Of a DNA stretch of 64,000 bases, positions 49,079-62,547 are shown piece after piece. The stretch is from contig JAJQJQ010000052.1 in the NCBI GenBank assembly GCA_028622995.1, positions 1,798,001 to 1,862,000 of the forward strand, written 5' to 3'. How positions within the stretch are numbered: the first letter of the stretch is position 1; the number at the start of each line of letters is the position of its first letter. Below the pieces are notes generated by a model. It had not been told where the DNA came from and did not search any database. It was given only the letters and a program-made list of their open reading frames with translations. The position numbers and the translations under genes are program-made. This DNA is from Panagrolaimus kolymaensis (taxonomy: Eukaryota; Nematoda; Chromadorea; Rhabditida; Panagrolaimidae).

Positions 49079-50695
49079 CAATAGTTACATTATTACATAC
49101 ATACTTCAATAATTATTCCTTTTCGTTCACATAACCTCATTCAAAAAACAACCAACAATTAGGGTGCTAGAAACTTTTATGAAAATTATATGTGAATTCT
49201 GAATAATAAAGAAATTTTATTAATCTTTGAAAATGTGTTATGCATACTTTCAATTTTCATGTCAAAGGCTTCTATTGAAAAATGAAGGATCCAATGAAAT
49301 CAATCAATAAAGAAAAAATAATTTTTACATCAGCATGTTTGATTTTATTTTCTCTCTTGAAATAATATTGAGTATTTTTGCTTCCTTAAATAACGTCGCA
49401 CTTAAAAAAGCAGCTAATAATGCAAGCAAATGTTTTTTTGATTTTCGATGAATAAAGTTTACTTTAATTTAACTCTTCCTTTGATTGGAATCGAAATGAA
49501 AATGTCAAACAAAACAGACAAAAAAATGTTGCATCATGATTCCTGAATTTTTCTGTAGCCACGCCGGAAACATTAAAATTTACAAATCACTGACTGATTC
49601 ATAACAATCAAATATTTGAAAAATTAATTTTATGTTAATCTCAACGTTATGTTTGTTTTTTGATATAAATATGTTTATTGACAAAAGAGCTTAGACATGA
49701 CTATTATTCATTTTTGTTGCTATTGCTTTTTATTCTTTTTTTTGTTAGTTTTAAATTTTTAAATCGTGCATAAATTTTTTATTTTGCATTTTGTTGTTGT
49801 TTCTATAAACAGCCAGTCATTGTTTTTACATTTACATAATTTTTTAAAGAACATCAACGTTTGTCTGAGGCTAATTTTACTTTACATATTAAAAATGCAA
49901 AACCCAATCACTTTTTTTGATTATAAAAATAAGCGTCAATTGATGTATGGATTCAGTATTTATTTTTTCATATAAAAGACAAGTCCGATTGATGGAAGAC
50001 AAAATGTTTTTTAGGTCTAAGGTTATGGTGGCTTAGTTATTTTTTGACTATTTTGGTTTCAGACTTTTTTTCGTCGAAGCAAGAAAAAGGCTTTTTTGTA
50101 AATTCAAAATTTGTAAACTATCAAACACTTTTTTAAAGTCCGGAACTAACAGAAACATTTTTCTGGAAGTTCGCCATCTCATTTTATAAAGCCAAAACAC
50201 TTTTTTTTTACGTACACCAAAAGCAAAAAAGGGAGCAACCAAAAAAATACTGAAATTATTTTTCTGCTTCACTTTTTTCTTTCCTTTTTTTTTTGCTGAA
50301 TGAATTTTTATGCTTTGTTTGGTTTTTATGTTTTTTTAAATAAATTTAAATCGATTATGAGAAAAGGATAAAAGAAAAAAATTAAAGTGCCTCCTTCAAT
50401 ATTTACACAAAATAAATCGACCCGTTAAAATATATGTATTTATGTTTATTGTGTTCGAAGAGAAAAGAAAAAAGAAGATGGATGGGATTTTAAACTTGAA
50501 CACCAAAAAAAGGTTCAGTTACAAGAAAAAATAATCCTTTTTTATTTTAAATTTTCAAGTTCAAAACCGTGAAATTTTAAAATAAAATTTGCCTAAATTT
50601 TAAACGCGGCTTCACCCGAGTATTTTTTTCAAATTGCAACTTTTATAAATAATAAAAAAATTTAAATGTTTTTTAGGGTTTTTAAATTCTTAGAA
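49079..50695. other. Intergenic / upstream of the lipase gene
   Basis: About 1.6 kb AT-rich, no gene recognised. A TTTTTTAG acceptor-like site at 50668-50675 lies about 20 nt before the lipase ATG and probably marks trans-splicing. Confidence 0.45.
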
Positions 50696-51786
50696 ATGTA
50701 TGCAAAAGAATATTATTATTTGACAATTCTTTCCATTTTTATTTCTTCACTACCATTTTCCATTTCGGTTTTTACTAATGATTTCAAACAATTTTTGGAA
50801 GATTCGTATGGCGAAGAAATAACAAAAAAATTAGAAAGACTCGACATGGGTCCAGGAAGATTGGGAAGTTTTGGTGGAAAAGAAAATTCTAATGAAACAA
50901 TTAAAAATCAGGTTCTTTAATTTTAATTTTTATATTTTTTAAATTTAAAAATTTTTTTAAGCCAATAATTTTCGTTCATGGTTTAACAAGTCGAGCGGGA
51001 TTTTGGATTCCACATTTTGAATATTTTACTACCAAAAAAAATTATTCCACCGCTGAACTTTATGCCACCACTTATGGAGATGGCGGGCTTGGTTTTGCGG
51101 TAAAAAGTCAATCCAATTGTGAAAGTATAAAACAAGTATGTAAATTTTTTTTAAAAACATTTTTTTAAAAGAAAATTACTTTATTTTTTAAATTTTCCAC
51201 CAGAAAAACTTTTAGATTCGAAATTTAATTAAAGCTGTATATAATTACACTGAATCCAAAATTGATATTATTACTCATTCCCTTGGAGCTGCAGTAACCC
51301 GTAAAGCAATATTGGGTGGAAAATGTGTGGATACAAAAAATGAAACTTTGGGTGAATCATTAACAAATTTAGTTGATACTTTTATAAGCGTTGCGGGTGT
51401 TGGATATGGAGCAGAAAGTTGTCCAATTTTTTTGGAATCTTGCAATGATAAAAATGGTTTTGATTGTAAATCGGATTTTATTGTAAGCAAACAAGAAATT
51501 TTAAACATAATTTTTAACTTTTTTGTAGCACGATTTAAATATTCCAAATAATCGATATGAAGGCGAATATTCTTATTATATTTATAGCATCGATGATCAT
51601 ATTATTGGAAAGGATTGTTGCGGAAATTTTTGTCCTAAAATTAAAAATGCCACGAATAAATCTGAACACAAAATTCTTAATCATTTAACAATCGTTTCTA
51701 AAACCATTAATATCCAATATGCAATGTTACGAAATCATACGGTTATTACAGAAGATAATATTTATAATGCTAATTCTATTTTATAA
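50696..51786 (+). CDS. lips: Secreted class 2 lipase (nematode LIPS-like)
   Basis: Predicted extracellular or gut-lumen triacylglycerol lipase of the Lipase_2 alpha/beta-hydrolase family, expanded in nematodes. Exons 50696-50911, 50962-51135, 51216-51482 and 51529-51786 give 304 residues. Seen: signal peptide around YYYLTILSIFISSLPFSIS, oxyanion strand IIFVHGLTSRAGFW, nucleophile elbow ITHSLGAAVTRKA (GxSxG variant HSLG), acidic residue in YSIDDHIIG and histidine in HKILNHLTI, a full catalytic triad. Paired cysteines (GKCVD, ESCPIFLESC, CCGNFC) and N-glycosylation sites fit secretion. An earlier ATG at 50666 is in frame, but the acceptor-like TTTTTTAG after it makes 50696 the better start. Confidence 0.9.
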
Positions 51787-51929
51787 TAATATTAATTAAA
51801 TTTTGTTTATTTTACGTAATAAATATTTTTTTATAAGTTTAATAAATTGAAAAAAAATCACTCTTCGAAAAAAAATTCCACAACCTTGTTTTATTTATTA
51901 TGGCGAAAGTTAAGATTTTTATTTTTTCT

Positions 51930-52138
51930 TTTAAAGGACCCTGTTCATTTGATCTTTTTTTCAAACTCGCGTTTGATTATTCCCTCATGCCGCAATATTG
52001 CAGAGTCCGTAAAGTACAGTAATTTGACCGTAAAATTACTGTACATTACGGTACTTTACGGGCTTTGCAATATTGCGGCATGAGGGAATAATCAAACGCG
52101 AGTTTGAAAAAAAGATCAAATGAACAGGGTCCTTTAAA
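51930..52138. mobile_element. Palindromic foldback element 3 with TTTAAA ends
   Basis: Inverted repeat of 209 bp with ends TTTAAAGGACCCTG and its complement CAGGGTCCTTTAAA. Arms include CTCGCGTTTGATTATTCCC and GCCGCAATATTGC; the central segment around CAGTAATTTTACGG-like text forms a further small palindrome. The arms are unrelated to elements 1 and 2 near 5 kb, only the TTTAAAGGA ends are shared. It lies about 145 bp downstream of the lipase stop. Confidence 0.85.
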
Positions 52139-55100
52139 CTGTTAAAAAAATTTTGCATTTTGCATTGATGAAATATTTTGATCGTCAAGCAAAACACAGT
52201 TTAGCTATTCATAAAAAAATATTTGAAACTTTAAAGAATTAAGAAAAGAAGAAAAAATTCTCTTCCCTCTGGTTTTCACTGTTTTTTCCCATCATTTATT
52301 ATTATTTTTTTTATATTCCTGACTGCTTCTTCTTCGAACGAGCTAACTAACAACTGTGTCGATCGAATCTCTGCTTTTTTTTGTTTCTTTCTCTCAGTGA
52401 TATTTCCACTAAATTTTTTTTTCTTATTTTTTCGAAATCATTTTTTTGATTGAAAAAACGGAGGCTTTTATATATTATCCAAAATCCAATCATGTTAATC
52501 TCTCTTCTTCGCGTGTTTCACTTTTTTAAAATTCTTTTCAATTTGAATTTGACTTTCTTATTTTTTTTTGAAGAGGAACACTTTCGATTCTTTTTGGTTT
52601 TTTTTATGAAGAGCAGCGTGTTTTTTTTTGTCTATTGCCTTCTCCAACATATTCATATTTAGTTCCAAGATTTTCTTTATTTTTTTTAAGAAAAAAAGAG
52701 ACTTGAACAGTTTTTTGTTCTTTGAATGTTTAAAAAAAATTATTAAATGAATGGATGAATTTAGTTTTTTTTGTTACACTTTCATAACCGCTTGATTTTT
52801 TTTTCGTTGCTTCTTTTATTTTACTTTTTATTGATTTTTTTTGTTGCTGGATAAAGCATGATTTTGACGTTTACAGTATTGAGTCTTTTTTTTTGAAGCG
52901 AGATTACTTTCTCGCGAGATTTTATAATCAACTTGAAAATTAATGTGGTTCTAGTCCTTGCGTAGTCATTAATTCCTTGAAGAACTATAATTTAATTTTG
53001 ATATTTCTTTGTTTTTTTAATAAATTTTTTTTGACTCTTCCTTCTTGAAGATGACGCATTTTTGGTTTATTAAAAAAAAGACATCCCCACTTCTTGTTTT
53101 TTTCTTCTAAGTTTCCTTTATGTAAAGAAAGGTGTGCGAAAGAAATACAACAAAACAACTTTTCGCCTCTCATCCTCCACATCCTTTCACTTTTGTACTT
53201 TTTTTTATTAGGTTAAATCAATTATGTCGTTAAGTACAAAAAAAAGTGAAAACGATAATTATGTAATTCCTAAAAATTGCAACATATTTATTTTTTCTTT
53301 TTGAAAAGGAATTCTTCCCAATTTGCATATTCTTTCTTTTTTTTGTTTCATGAAATAAAAAAAAATTGGTTTATTGAGTTTGGATTTGTGAAATGTAAGT
53401 CTATAATTATAAATGCATAACGATGACGACCATAATAATGTGGTGAGAAAGAGTTTCATTCGAACATGGAATTGATGGCGATTGCAACAAAAATAAGGGT
53501 TACATTGAATCAAATTTAATTTTGAAAAACTTTAACAAATTTTGTTTTCATTCACGAAAAAAAAGTAAAGTTTTTGTTTTAGAAATTTGCGCCATCGACT
53601 TTTTTTCTTCAAAATTTTTATATCTAAAATTCTCAAAGTCAAATAAAATGTTTCAAAATTTCTCATCTTCTTTAAATTAGCAGTTACATTTTTTATTTCA
53701 CACATAAAACATTTGTAAAAAGTAAAAGGGCTATTATTTTTCATAGATTATTTGACAAATTTTTTTATTTCTTATTCTTTCTGCCTCATCAATTAAGAAC
53801 AAAAAAAACTTTCATTCTTTCTTTCTTTTCATCTCCTTTTTTCTGTTTTTTTGACACATATCCTATCCTATTCTTCTTTTTTTCTCACCATCTATCTTTA
53901 AATGATACATTTAAAAACCGTAACAAAATGAGGCAGCGGCGATTTTGCATATAACGTGTAAAAAAAAAATAGTTTTGAATTATTTTTGTGAGAAAAAAAA
54001 TTGACAAAGAACTAATCATCTTGTTTTTCATTTTCTTCCAGCTTATCTTTTTTTTAAGGTAAAAATGAAGGAACAGAAAAAAGAGTTAATTTTTTTTACT
54101 TTTGGAAACTTTTAATAAACTTTTTTGAATTTTTGGTGCTAAAAAATCCAACATCATTTATTTTTAGTGTTTTTTTTAAATTATTCTTTCCTCCAATCTC
54201 TCATTCCAATCATTCGTTTTTTTATGCCAGCGCTTTATTAAATCATAAAATTATTTTATGGTTTTTTTTACTTTTAAAAAAAGAAGAAGCAACGACGACG
54301 ACCACCACCACCTCGAAACTGCCCTCATTAAGATATATCCTTACCTAAATTTTAAAATGGATTTTAAAAAGATAAAAATCCAAAAAGGTGTCAGAGATTT
54401 ACTGAAAAAAGTAGGATATTAGCAGATATTCGGAGCAGCAGCATCATGATGACATGGTTTAATTAGCTTACGTAAAAAAATAACAAGAAAAATAGTGGAA
54501 TAAATAAATAGATTAGTAATTTTTTTAATTTTTAAAAGATTTAATTAAATAATTAGATCTCAGTTTGCTTTTGATTAAAAAGAATTTAAAAAGGAAGGTA
54601 TTTTAGATATCCATGATTGTTACCCAACATGCGTGGCAATTTTCTGATATTAATCAGGAAAAAATGTTTTGGTAGCGATAATGAAATTTTATATTTCGAC
54701 ACAGTCTTTTCTCATTTTTCTTTTTAAAGCTACAAACACACTTTTTTATAAAGTCCTACAATGAAACTTTTTTTACTGTAATTTTTTTGATGCTTGCTTG
54801 AATAAAAAATTCTAAAAATGTTCTAAAAAAAGACATCTCAAAACAATTTGAGAAATATTTTTTACATCAAAAACAAAATTTAATTATTTTTTTCAAAATT
54901 AAGATTCTCATAATGTTTTTATTTTGTTTTTTGGATCCCTCCAAATCACTCTTTTTTCTTTTTTGTAAAAAAAACCTCATTTTTTCATTTCTGTGAGAAT
55001 AAAAAAAAGAAAAGAGAAGAACTTGACTTGATTTGACTTGCCCTTTATTTTCCAGAGTCATCATCTCTCTCTTTTTTATTTTTTGACTTTGTGACACTCA

Positions 55101-58100
55101 TCCATCCCTCTTCTCCCTCATCTTTATCCTTAATTTATTTTTTTCGTGACGTAATTGCCTTCAGTTGTCTTTTTTTCCCCTTCCCTCCAACTTCGATCAT
55201 CTGTCCATCTATCTATCACAATCGCTTCGGATATCTCAAAATCTCAAAAAAAAAACTCATCATAGATTTCTTATGTTTTTTTATTTTTTCTTCTTCAAAA
55301 TCTACCAGTCACTAATGTCTCAAATTGACCATGATGCTCGAGGCATTTAATTTATCTCGGAAAAAATGTTTCTTCGTCTTCTTCTCCGGTTTAAGCAACA
55401 ACAACTTTTACTTGATATTTTTCTTCTTTCCTTCCTTCCTGAAAGTAAGAAAAAAACCGGAATAACCCAAATTTAGGCCGCCGCCAGCCATCAACGTTGT
55501 TGTCGTCGTCGTGGATGTCTGAAGACATTTTTTTTTCTTTCAACTCTCTCTTTTCATTATTTTTTTTTTAAACTTTTAATTTACGTCGTTTAGCCGCTTC
55601 CGTTTTTTAGGGTAATTAGTTTTTTTCTTTTTTTTACTGATTTCTGCTTGAAGCATGATTTTTTTTTCGGAACTGATAAAGTTAATCCAACGAGACTAAT
55701 AAGTAGATTTTTTTTTCTCTATCATCCGATAAGCAAATTAGATCACTACTTGAAAAAAATTTTTCTCTCTCTCAATTTTCTTAATTTTTACGCAATAAAA
55801 AAAGGTTAATTTTTTAGCGAATTAAAAAATAAAATTAAAGTGTAACAATAGTTTTTTTTTATTCGAATCAAATTATTTTTTTAGCTTAAATTAGAAAACC
55901 TTTAGTTATTGGATCTCGAAGTTGATGAAAGTATTTTTTAAAATAGTTTATTTCAAAATAAGCGGCTTCATTAACTTTTTGATTTGATAGAGATTTATTT
56001 AGTAAACAAAGACATACAAAATAAATTTTTTTACTCCACCAAAAAAGGAATGTTGTGTTTTGAGCTATTTTTCTTTTCTCTCAAATATCAAAGAAAAGAA
56101 GTGATTTTGAGATTTTTTCACTTGGATTTAGGTTTTGATTATTTTCTTCGAATTTTTTTATCATTAAAAAAAAATACTGTTCCACTTTCATTTTTTTTTT
56201 TGCAATTTTATCTTTTTTATAACTTTGCTTTCTTTCTTTTTCTTGTTTGCCAAAGAAAAAAAAACAAAGAGGAAGAAAGTTCTTTTTTTTTTGTATTTTT
56301 GTATTATACAAAAAAAAGTGTACAAAAATGTGTAACAAAAATAAAAAAGACTTCATTAATTTTATTTTTATTTTGAATGTTCGAACAATTCCTTTCCCTT
56401 TTTTTCTTTTGTAAAAATCATTCAACCACAAATTTGATTTTCTCCTTTTTGTTTTTCATCAATATTTTTTTTTTGCTTGAAGAAATACAAAATAATAATA
56501 ATAGCTTTGGATCATTGGAACATTTTGGGGAGAAAAAAATTCGATAAAAGCCAATAACTACAATTTCACTAATTTTTCAAGATTTATGATTTTTATTTCA
56601 ATTGCCTCAAGCAGTGGAGTAATTTTTGATGATTCAATCAACTTTTTTTTATTCTTCATTTGCTTTAGATACTCACAATTTTTTTTATTTATGATTCATT
56701 TTAAAGTTATTGCTTGATTACGTTTAATTTTTTTTCTCTAAAAATTTGGCTTCAAAAAACCTGAATAATGGTATAAGAAATTAATTAAAAATTTATAGTC
56801 TTCAAAGTTTTTGATTTTATGTAATTTTAAATTTTAAATGACTTTATCGTTTACAAAAGAAAAAAACATGTTTTGTCATAATTTATGGGACATCTAATAA
56901 CTCTCGAGGATTGGGTTTTGGAAAACTTTAAAAAAGAAGGTTCTTAGGGTTTTATTATTATTTTATAATTCAAATTGCTGAGAGTCTCGCATTCTTTTTT
57001 AGGGATCTTATTATCAAAATTTTCTGTCATCAAAAATTCAGATCTTCCGTTTATTTTTAATTATTTTTTCCTGCAAAAATTGCTCAACAACACAAAAAAC
57101 TAGCTTTTGCCTATTCTCTCTTTTTTGCAATGGTTTTTTTTGTTTTTTTTTGCGGAACAAAAAGTTTGCGCAAACAAATTTCCTCGCCTTTCTTACTTTT
57201 GCTTGCATTTTTGGCGCTTAAAGAAAAAATTAACCATTGTCCTTCAAAAAAAGAAAGTGAAAGAGGCTATTTTTTAATTTTTGGCCTTTAAAGATTTTTA
57301 TCTTCTTTTTTTTTCATTTGAGTGAAAGGTATTCTTCATTTGCACCTGTAATTTTACCAACGAAAAAAACTTTTTTTACCTCTTTTTTTATTATTCTCAC
57401 TAAAAACCGTTAAAAACAAAGTTTGAAAAAACTAAACAGGTTTTTTCTTTCCTTTTTTTTTGCCACCGTTGGTCATTCATTGAAATGAATCTCGTTTAAA
57501 TATGTATAATCAAAATCAACTATGATCAAATAAATAAATGAGTGGTATTCTTATTTTCGGAAGAATCAAAAAAAAATGTTAACCGTTTCGTTTATAAAAA
57601 AAAATGGAAGAAAAATGGAAAAATCAAGCGAGACGGCGGCAGCCGGCAATGAAGGAAGGAAGGTGGAGTTAATTTCTCGTTTTTTCTTTTGGAATTTTTT
57701 TGCAACATAAAAAGGTATGAGGCAATCCGAATAAGCTTAATTCGTTTTTGAATCATAAAAAAAAGGTGGATCCGAAAAAGGCAACAAAAAATTTTTTTTC
57801 TTTAAAAAAGTGGAAGAAAAGAAATAAGTCATTTTGTTGTTTATTTCTAATAAAACAAACATGAATGAAAATATGTTTACGCCGGAATGATTTTTATTTT
57901 AATTTTCAATGTCAATCACGAAAAAAAATCCTGATTGCTTCTTTTTTTTCTTTGTTTTTATGGATTGGATTGAATGCATCTTAGGTAATTATTTTGTGTT
58001 TTGGATTCTGTGAAACAAAAAAGGCTGTTTTCAAAAAAGAAAAGTGGCTTCTTTTGCCATTTTTTGGAGGAAATTTTTTTTTGCAAAACCAATATTTGTG

Positions 58101-59725
58101 ATTAATAAAATTATGTGATTTGATTAATTTGAGTAATTTTAAAAAGTTGAAAAGACTAAAATGTGTGATACTTCTTTGCCAAATAAAAGCCGCCCAATAA
58201 GCATGGCATTTTTCGACCACGATGGTTCAAATTCCATAGTTTTACGAGACCTGTTTATTTTTTTTTCTTCTCTACAAAATATACTTTTTTTACTTTTTTT
58301 TAAACACCGATTAAACGTTTTTTTTTATTAGACTTTTTTTTTATCACTTCCTGTTTCAAAGTTTTCCGCATTTTTTTCTCCATCTCCTTTCTATTAAAAA
58401 ACTTAAACTATTTTTTTGTCTTTCTTACTTCGTTCTTCCTTTTTCATCTCCCGTAAATAAGACCCAAAGAAGAAATTGAAATAACCCTGACCTGCAAAAA
58501 AAAATATTGCATCCTTTCACTTTCTTCATTTCTTTTTTTAGAAGACTTTTTCATTTTCAAACTAAACATTTTTTATTTTATTAAAAAAAAAGAAAGAAAT
58601 ATAAAAATGTAACACTTTTGTTACTGATACACTACCACAACCAAACAGACAACCTAAATCATTCAAGAAAAAAAAAGTTTTTTTTATCGTCTCCTTTTTT
58701 TCTTTGGTGCTTCTGCAGCTGCAGCTGGTGTTGTGTTGCTTGCTACTTTCATTCGAGAATCCTTTTTTTTTGTTTTCGAAAAAGGAAGGAAAAAAGAAAT
58801 AATAAATGAATAAATGATAAAAACTTGTTGTTATCAAGTTTTTTATTATCGTGTCGTCGATTTAAATCCCATTCATTTTAAAAAGTAATATAAAGGGAAA
58901 AACTTGAAATGCCATATTTTTTATTTATCCTGATTTTTTGATAATAAAAATTTTGAAAAAAAAAAACATGGCGAAATTAAAAAAAAAGGCGGTAAAATAC
59001 TTTTCACTTTTTTTTTATCGACGACGACGCTTCTTCTTGAATTATTTTTTTTTTTGAAGAAAAAATGTGTTTCATGGAAATTTTTGAAGTGATTTTGTTC
59101 TTGTCATTTTCATTGTTGTCACTTTCAGTTTATCCCTTTTTCTTTTATTGTTGATATCCCACCGAGTTTATATCCCGTTACGGAAGGAATAAGAAGCAAA
59201 CGAATAACAAGCGAGAGAGAGATGAAAGAGAAAGAAAGAGTTTAATCCTGATTTTTTTTATATATCCATGACGAACGATAACGATGTTGTTGATCGCCCT
59301 GTTTTTCAACATTTTATTTTTCCGGCAATTTCCGTTTTCTTCTTTTCTCTTTGCTACTTTTTTTGATGTCGTCGCTGTAATCCATCCTTTTAAGTTAAAT
59401 ATAGATAATAGGTAAAGAGTTAGGAAAACACACGTAGGCTTGGTGACATTTATTAAGAGATATCTATAGCTAAACTTTTTTTTGAGTCTAACATTTTAGT
59501 TGCTATTTGCAAACAATAATTTTAACATTAAAATTATGGCTATTTTTTCCCTTTGATTTTTACAAACCAATCGCTTTTTTTTTATTTTCCGAGATTACTT
59601 TGTTGAAATCCAAAAATTTCTTTCAAACTTTATCGTTTTTTATTTTTTATTTCCGCGGCACATTATTTTCTGATTCATAAATTTCTAAAAATTAATTACC
59701 CAACCTTTTTTTTTAGAAAAAAAAT
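52139..59725. other. Long gene-poor, T-rich region
   Basis: About 7.6 kb with no supported gene. Most frames are Phe/Leu/Lys-rich readings of T and A runs (for example 52450-52662, 55984-56376, 58618-58809). A 56-codon frame at 58161-58331 begins MCDTSLPNKSRPISMAFFDH with unbiased composition before decaying into poly-Phe; no splice donor follows it. Could include a distal promoter or first introns of the PAN-domain gene. Confidence 0.45.
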
Positions 59726-62547
59726 ATGTCCAAGAAGGAGTCTTGGAACCTTCTAACAATAGTTTTAAATTGTTTGATTATTTTATTTTCAACCGTTAAT
59801 TGTCAAGAAGAAGATAGACCGAAAGCTTTGGCAGCTCCAATTGGGCAAAATGCACTTGAATTAGATGGAACAAATAAAGCATTTTTTAGTGAGTCATTTA
59901 ATATTTTTTTATTTTGGTTGTTGCCTAAAACGAAATGATTGCGTCAAACTCAAAAAAGAATGGAGAAAAAAATTATCTCGTTCCAAATGAAAGAACAAAA
60001 AAATTAGTTTTAGTAACCACAAAAAAATTAAATAAAAAATGGACAATAAATATTGTTTTTTATTTTTGTTGAAAAAAAGAGAGAAACCGGTTATCTTTTT
60101 TTTTGTTTGTATAACTGGACCATACTTTTTTTGCAGACAAATAAAAAAGAAATTTATTTTAGGTGTTTTTTTTTCTTGAGCAAAGTATTAAAAAATAAGT
60201 CATAAAATAACGGAAACAAAAAATGGGCAACAAAAAGACTTTTGGGAAAGAAATCAAAAAAACATTACTCCAATTTTATTATTTTCCAAAGAAAGAAAAA
60301 TTAACATATTACTTTTATTTATTTTTATTTCAGAAATTGGAGCAACTCGTGATGGAATAACTCGAGCAATAGCTGATGAAGTTGCACCTGGAATTGAATT
60401 AAAATTCCCTCCAAATTCCCCGAATGATCTTCCAGCGTATGATGAAGAAGTTGTGGAACCTAATAGAGAGGAAGAATTATTTATTCCTGCCATTTATCGA
60501 AATGAAACAGAAAAAGAAAAAGAAGCAAAGAAAACTACAACGACAACTTCACGTCCACCAACAACTACCACGAGAAAAGTAGTTACATTTGGTCGAGAAA
60601 CTTTGCCACCTCCATCATTTTCTTCTCGTCCATTGGCGCCACAACCTCCAGTGCCTCTTCCACCTGCAATTCAAACAAGATTTCCACAACAACCTCAACA
60701 ACCACGGCCTATTATTCAAAATCAGCCACGTCCACCACCGCCACAACCAACAAGGGCGCAACTTCCTCCTCCACCACCTCCAACTCGTCCACCTCCTCCA
60801 CCTCCTCCTACTCCGCCACAAACTCGTCCGCCACCTCCTCCAGCTCCTATATTCCAAACTCGTCCACCACAAACATTACCTCCAGCTCCACCTACTCAAC
60901 CTCCACGAATTATCCAACAACAACAACGTCCTCAACCATTACCAACAGCATTTAGGCCTCAGCCTTCTTTGCAACCTCAAACCCTTCCAGCTTTTCAACA
61001 ACAACAACCGCAGCAACAGCAACCATTTATACCTCAACTTCGACCTCTTCAACAACAACCACAACAAAGGCCTCAACAATTTCAAATTAGGCCACCACCT
61101 CCGCCACCAGTGCAACAACAACAACAAACTCGACCTCCTCCTCCTCCGCCACCTCCAGCAACAACGACTCAAAGAGTTTTCATTACTCAACCTCCTCCTC
61201 CACCTCCTCAAACTCAACCACCACCACCACCGCCGCCACAAGTTTTACAACCATTTCGTCCAAGAATTCGCCCAGGTTTACAACCAAATTTCCAACAACA
61301 ACAACAAGCTACTCCACCACCTCGACCTCTTCGACCTTTCCGTCCAGCAAACAATCGACCATTCCGTCCTCGTCAACGCACTCAAGATCGCACGGGGCTT
61401 CGAAATGGATTTTGTCCATTTACAATCTTTTATCAATCTGGCCCAGCTGCTGCATTTGAAACTCAACAAACTTATACTCATTTTGCTTCAGTGGTTTCGG
61501 TGGATCAATGCGCTCGAACTTGTCATGAATTTAATTGTGAAAGTGCATTCTTTGATTCCACAAATCGTCATTGCCAATTTAATCCAGGTCATGCATCTCA
61601 AGCATCTGCGGGTAGTTGTCCAACATATCCAAGTCCATTTTTAAGAAATAATGTTCCATTATCTGCTGTTCCTTTAAAAATTACTTGCATTACTTGTCAA
61701 CGAAGTAAGTTGCTTAGTTTCAAAAGAACTAAAACGATTTTTGAACATTAACTGTTTCCATTTTTTTTAGGAAGAAGAATAAATCGAATTCGAGGCAGAG
61801 TTTTTACTAATCGCTTTGGACAAACTCGTCGACAATTTAATCCTCAAGTTATTGGACGTTCCATAGCTAATGTCCTTCATGGAGTTGTTTTAAAACAGCC
61901 CCAAAGTGTTGCAATTGGGTTTGGTCCATCGATTCCAAGGTTAGAAAATTATAAAAGTAAAAAATTAGAAATTACAATAAATTTTTTTTAGAGAAAATAG
62001 TTTCCATTCTTCCGAAGAACTTGCATCATTGAATAATGATAAATCAGGAGAAAACGAAAAGCTTGGGTTAACAACAACAAAATCAAAATCTACTGAATCC
62101 ACTGAAATTGAGAGCAGCGGTGAAAAGGAAAAAGAAAATGAAAAAGTTGAAGAAAAACATGAAAAAATTCGCCCCCAAATGTTTTTAATGAATATGCATA
62201 AACTTTCTTCCGCTGATGCATCAGAAGAAACAAAAGAAATTCTTCTTTCAACAAGCGCTGAAACAACTAACTCAAATATTGGTGTGATTGATAGTTCCAC
62301 GGAAGAAGAAAGCCACAATCAACAACAACATCAAGATGATGACGATGATCTTGAAGCAACTTTACTTAAAGAAGAAGCATCATCCAATCATAAAAAAATT
62401 CTTCATAAATCAACAGCAGTAGCGAAAAATGGATTTATTAAAAAAACTACAACTAAAACTATCGCCGCCCAACAACAACTTCAAAGAATATCAGCCGCAG
62501 ATAAACCATTAGAATCTTCAGAAGATTCAAGCATTTCATTTGCATAA
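59726..62547 (+). CDS. Secreted Pro/Gln-rich protein with a PAN/Apple-type domain
   Basis: Four exons in phase: 59726-59888, 60334-61704, 61771-61939 and 61992-62547; 752 residues. Seen: signal peptide (LLTIVLNCLIILFSTVNC), a short ordered segment with GITRAIADEVAPGIELKF, Thr-rich linker, then about 260 residues of Pro/Gln/Arg low complexity with poly-Pro runs and QQ runs, then a cysteine module (GLRNGFCPFTIFY ... SVDQCARTCHEFNCESAFF ... CQFNPG ... SCPTY) that fits a PAN/Apple fold, an Arg-rich segment, and an acidic Ser/Glu tail. Likely an extracellular matrix, cuticle or lumen-lining protein; function not known. The ATG follows a TTTTTTTAG acceptor by about 9 nt. A second long frame in the repeat zone is an artefact of the repeats. 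Confidence 0.85.

Noticed and set aside
55984..56431. Overlapping 130- and 116-codon ORFs on both strands
   Set aside because: Both are Phe/Lys low-complexity translations of T and A runs; no family, start context or splice support.
60589..61644. 351-codon second-frame ORF inside the PAN-domain gene
   Set aside because: Its His/Leu/Asn-rich product is a frame-shifted reading of Pro/Gln codon repeats; the other frame has signal peptide, cysteine module and consistent splicing.
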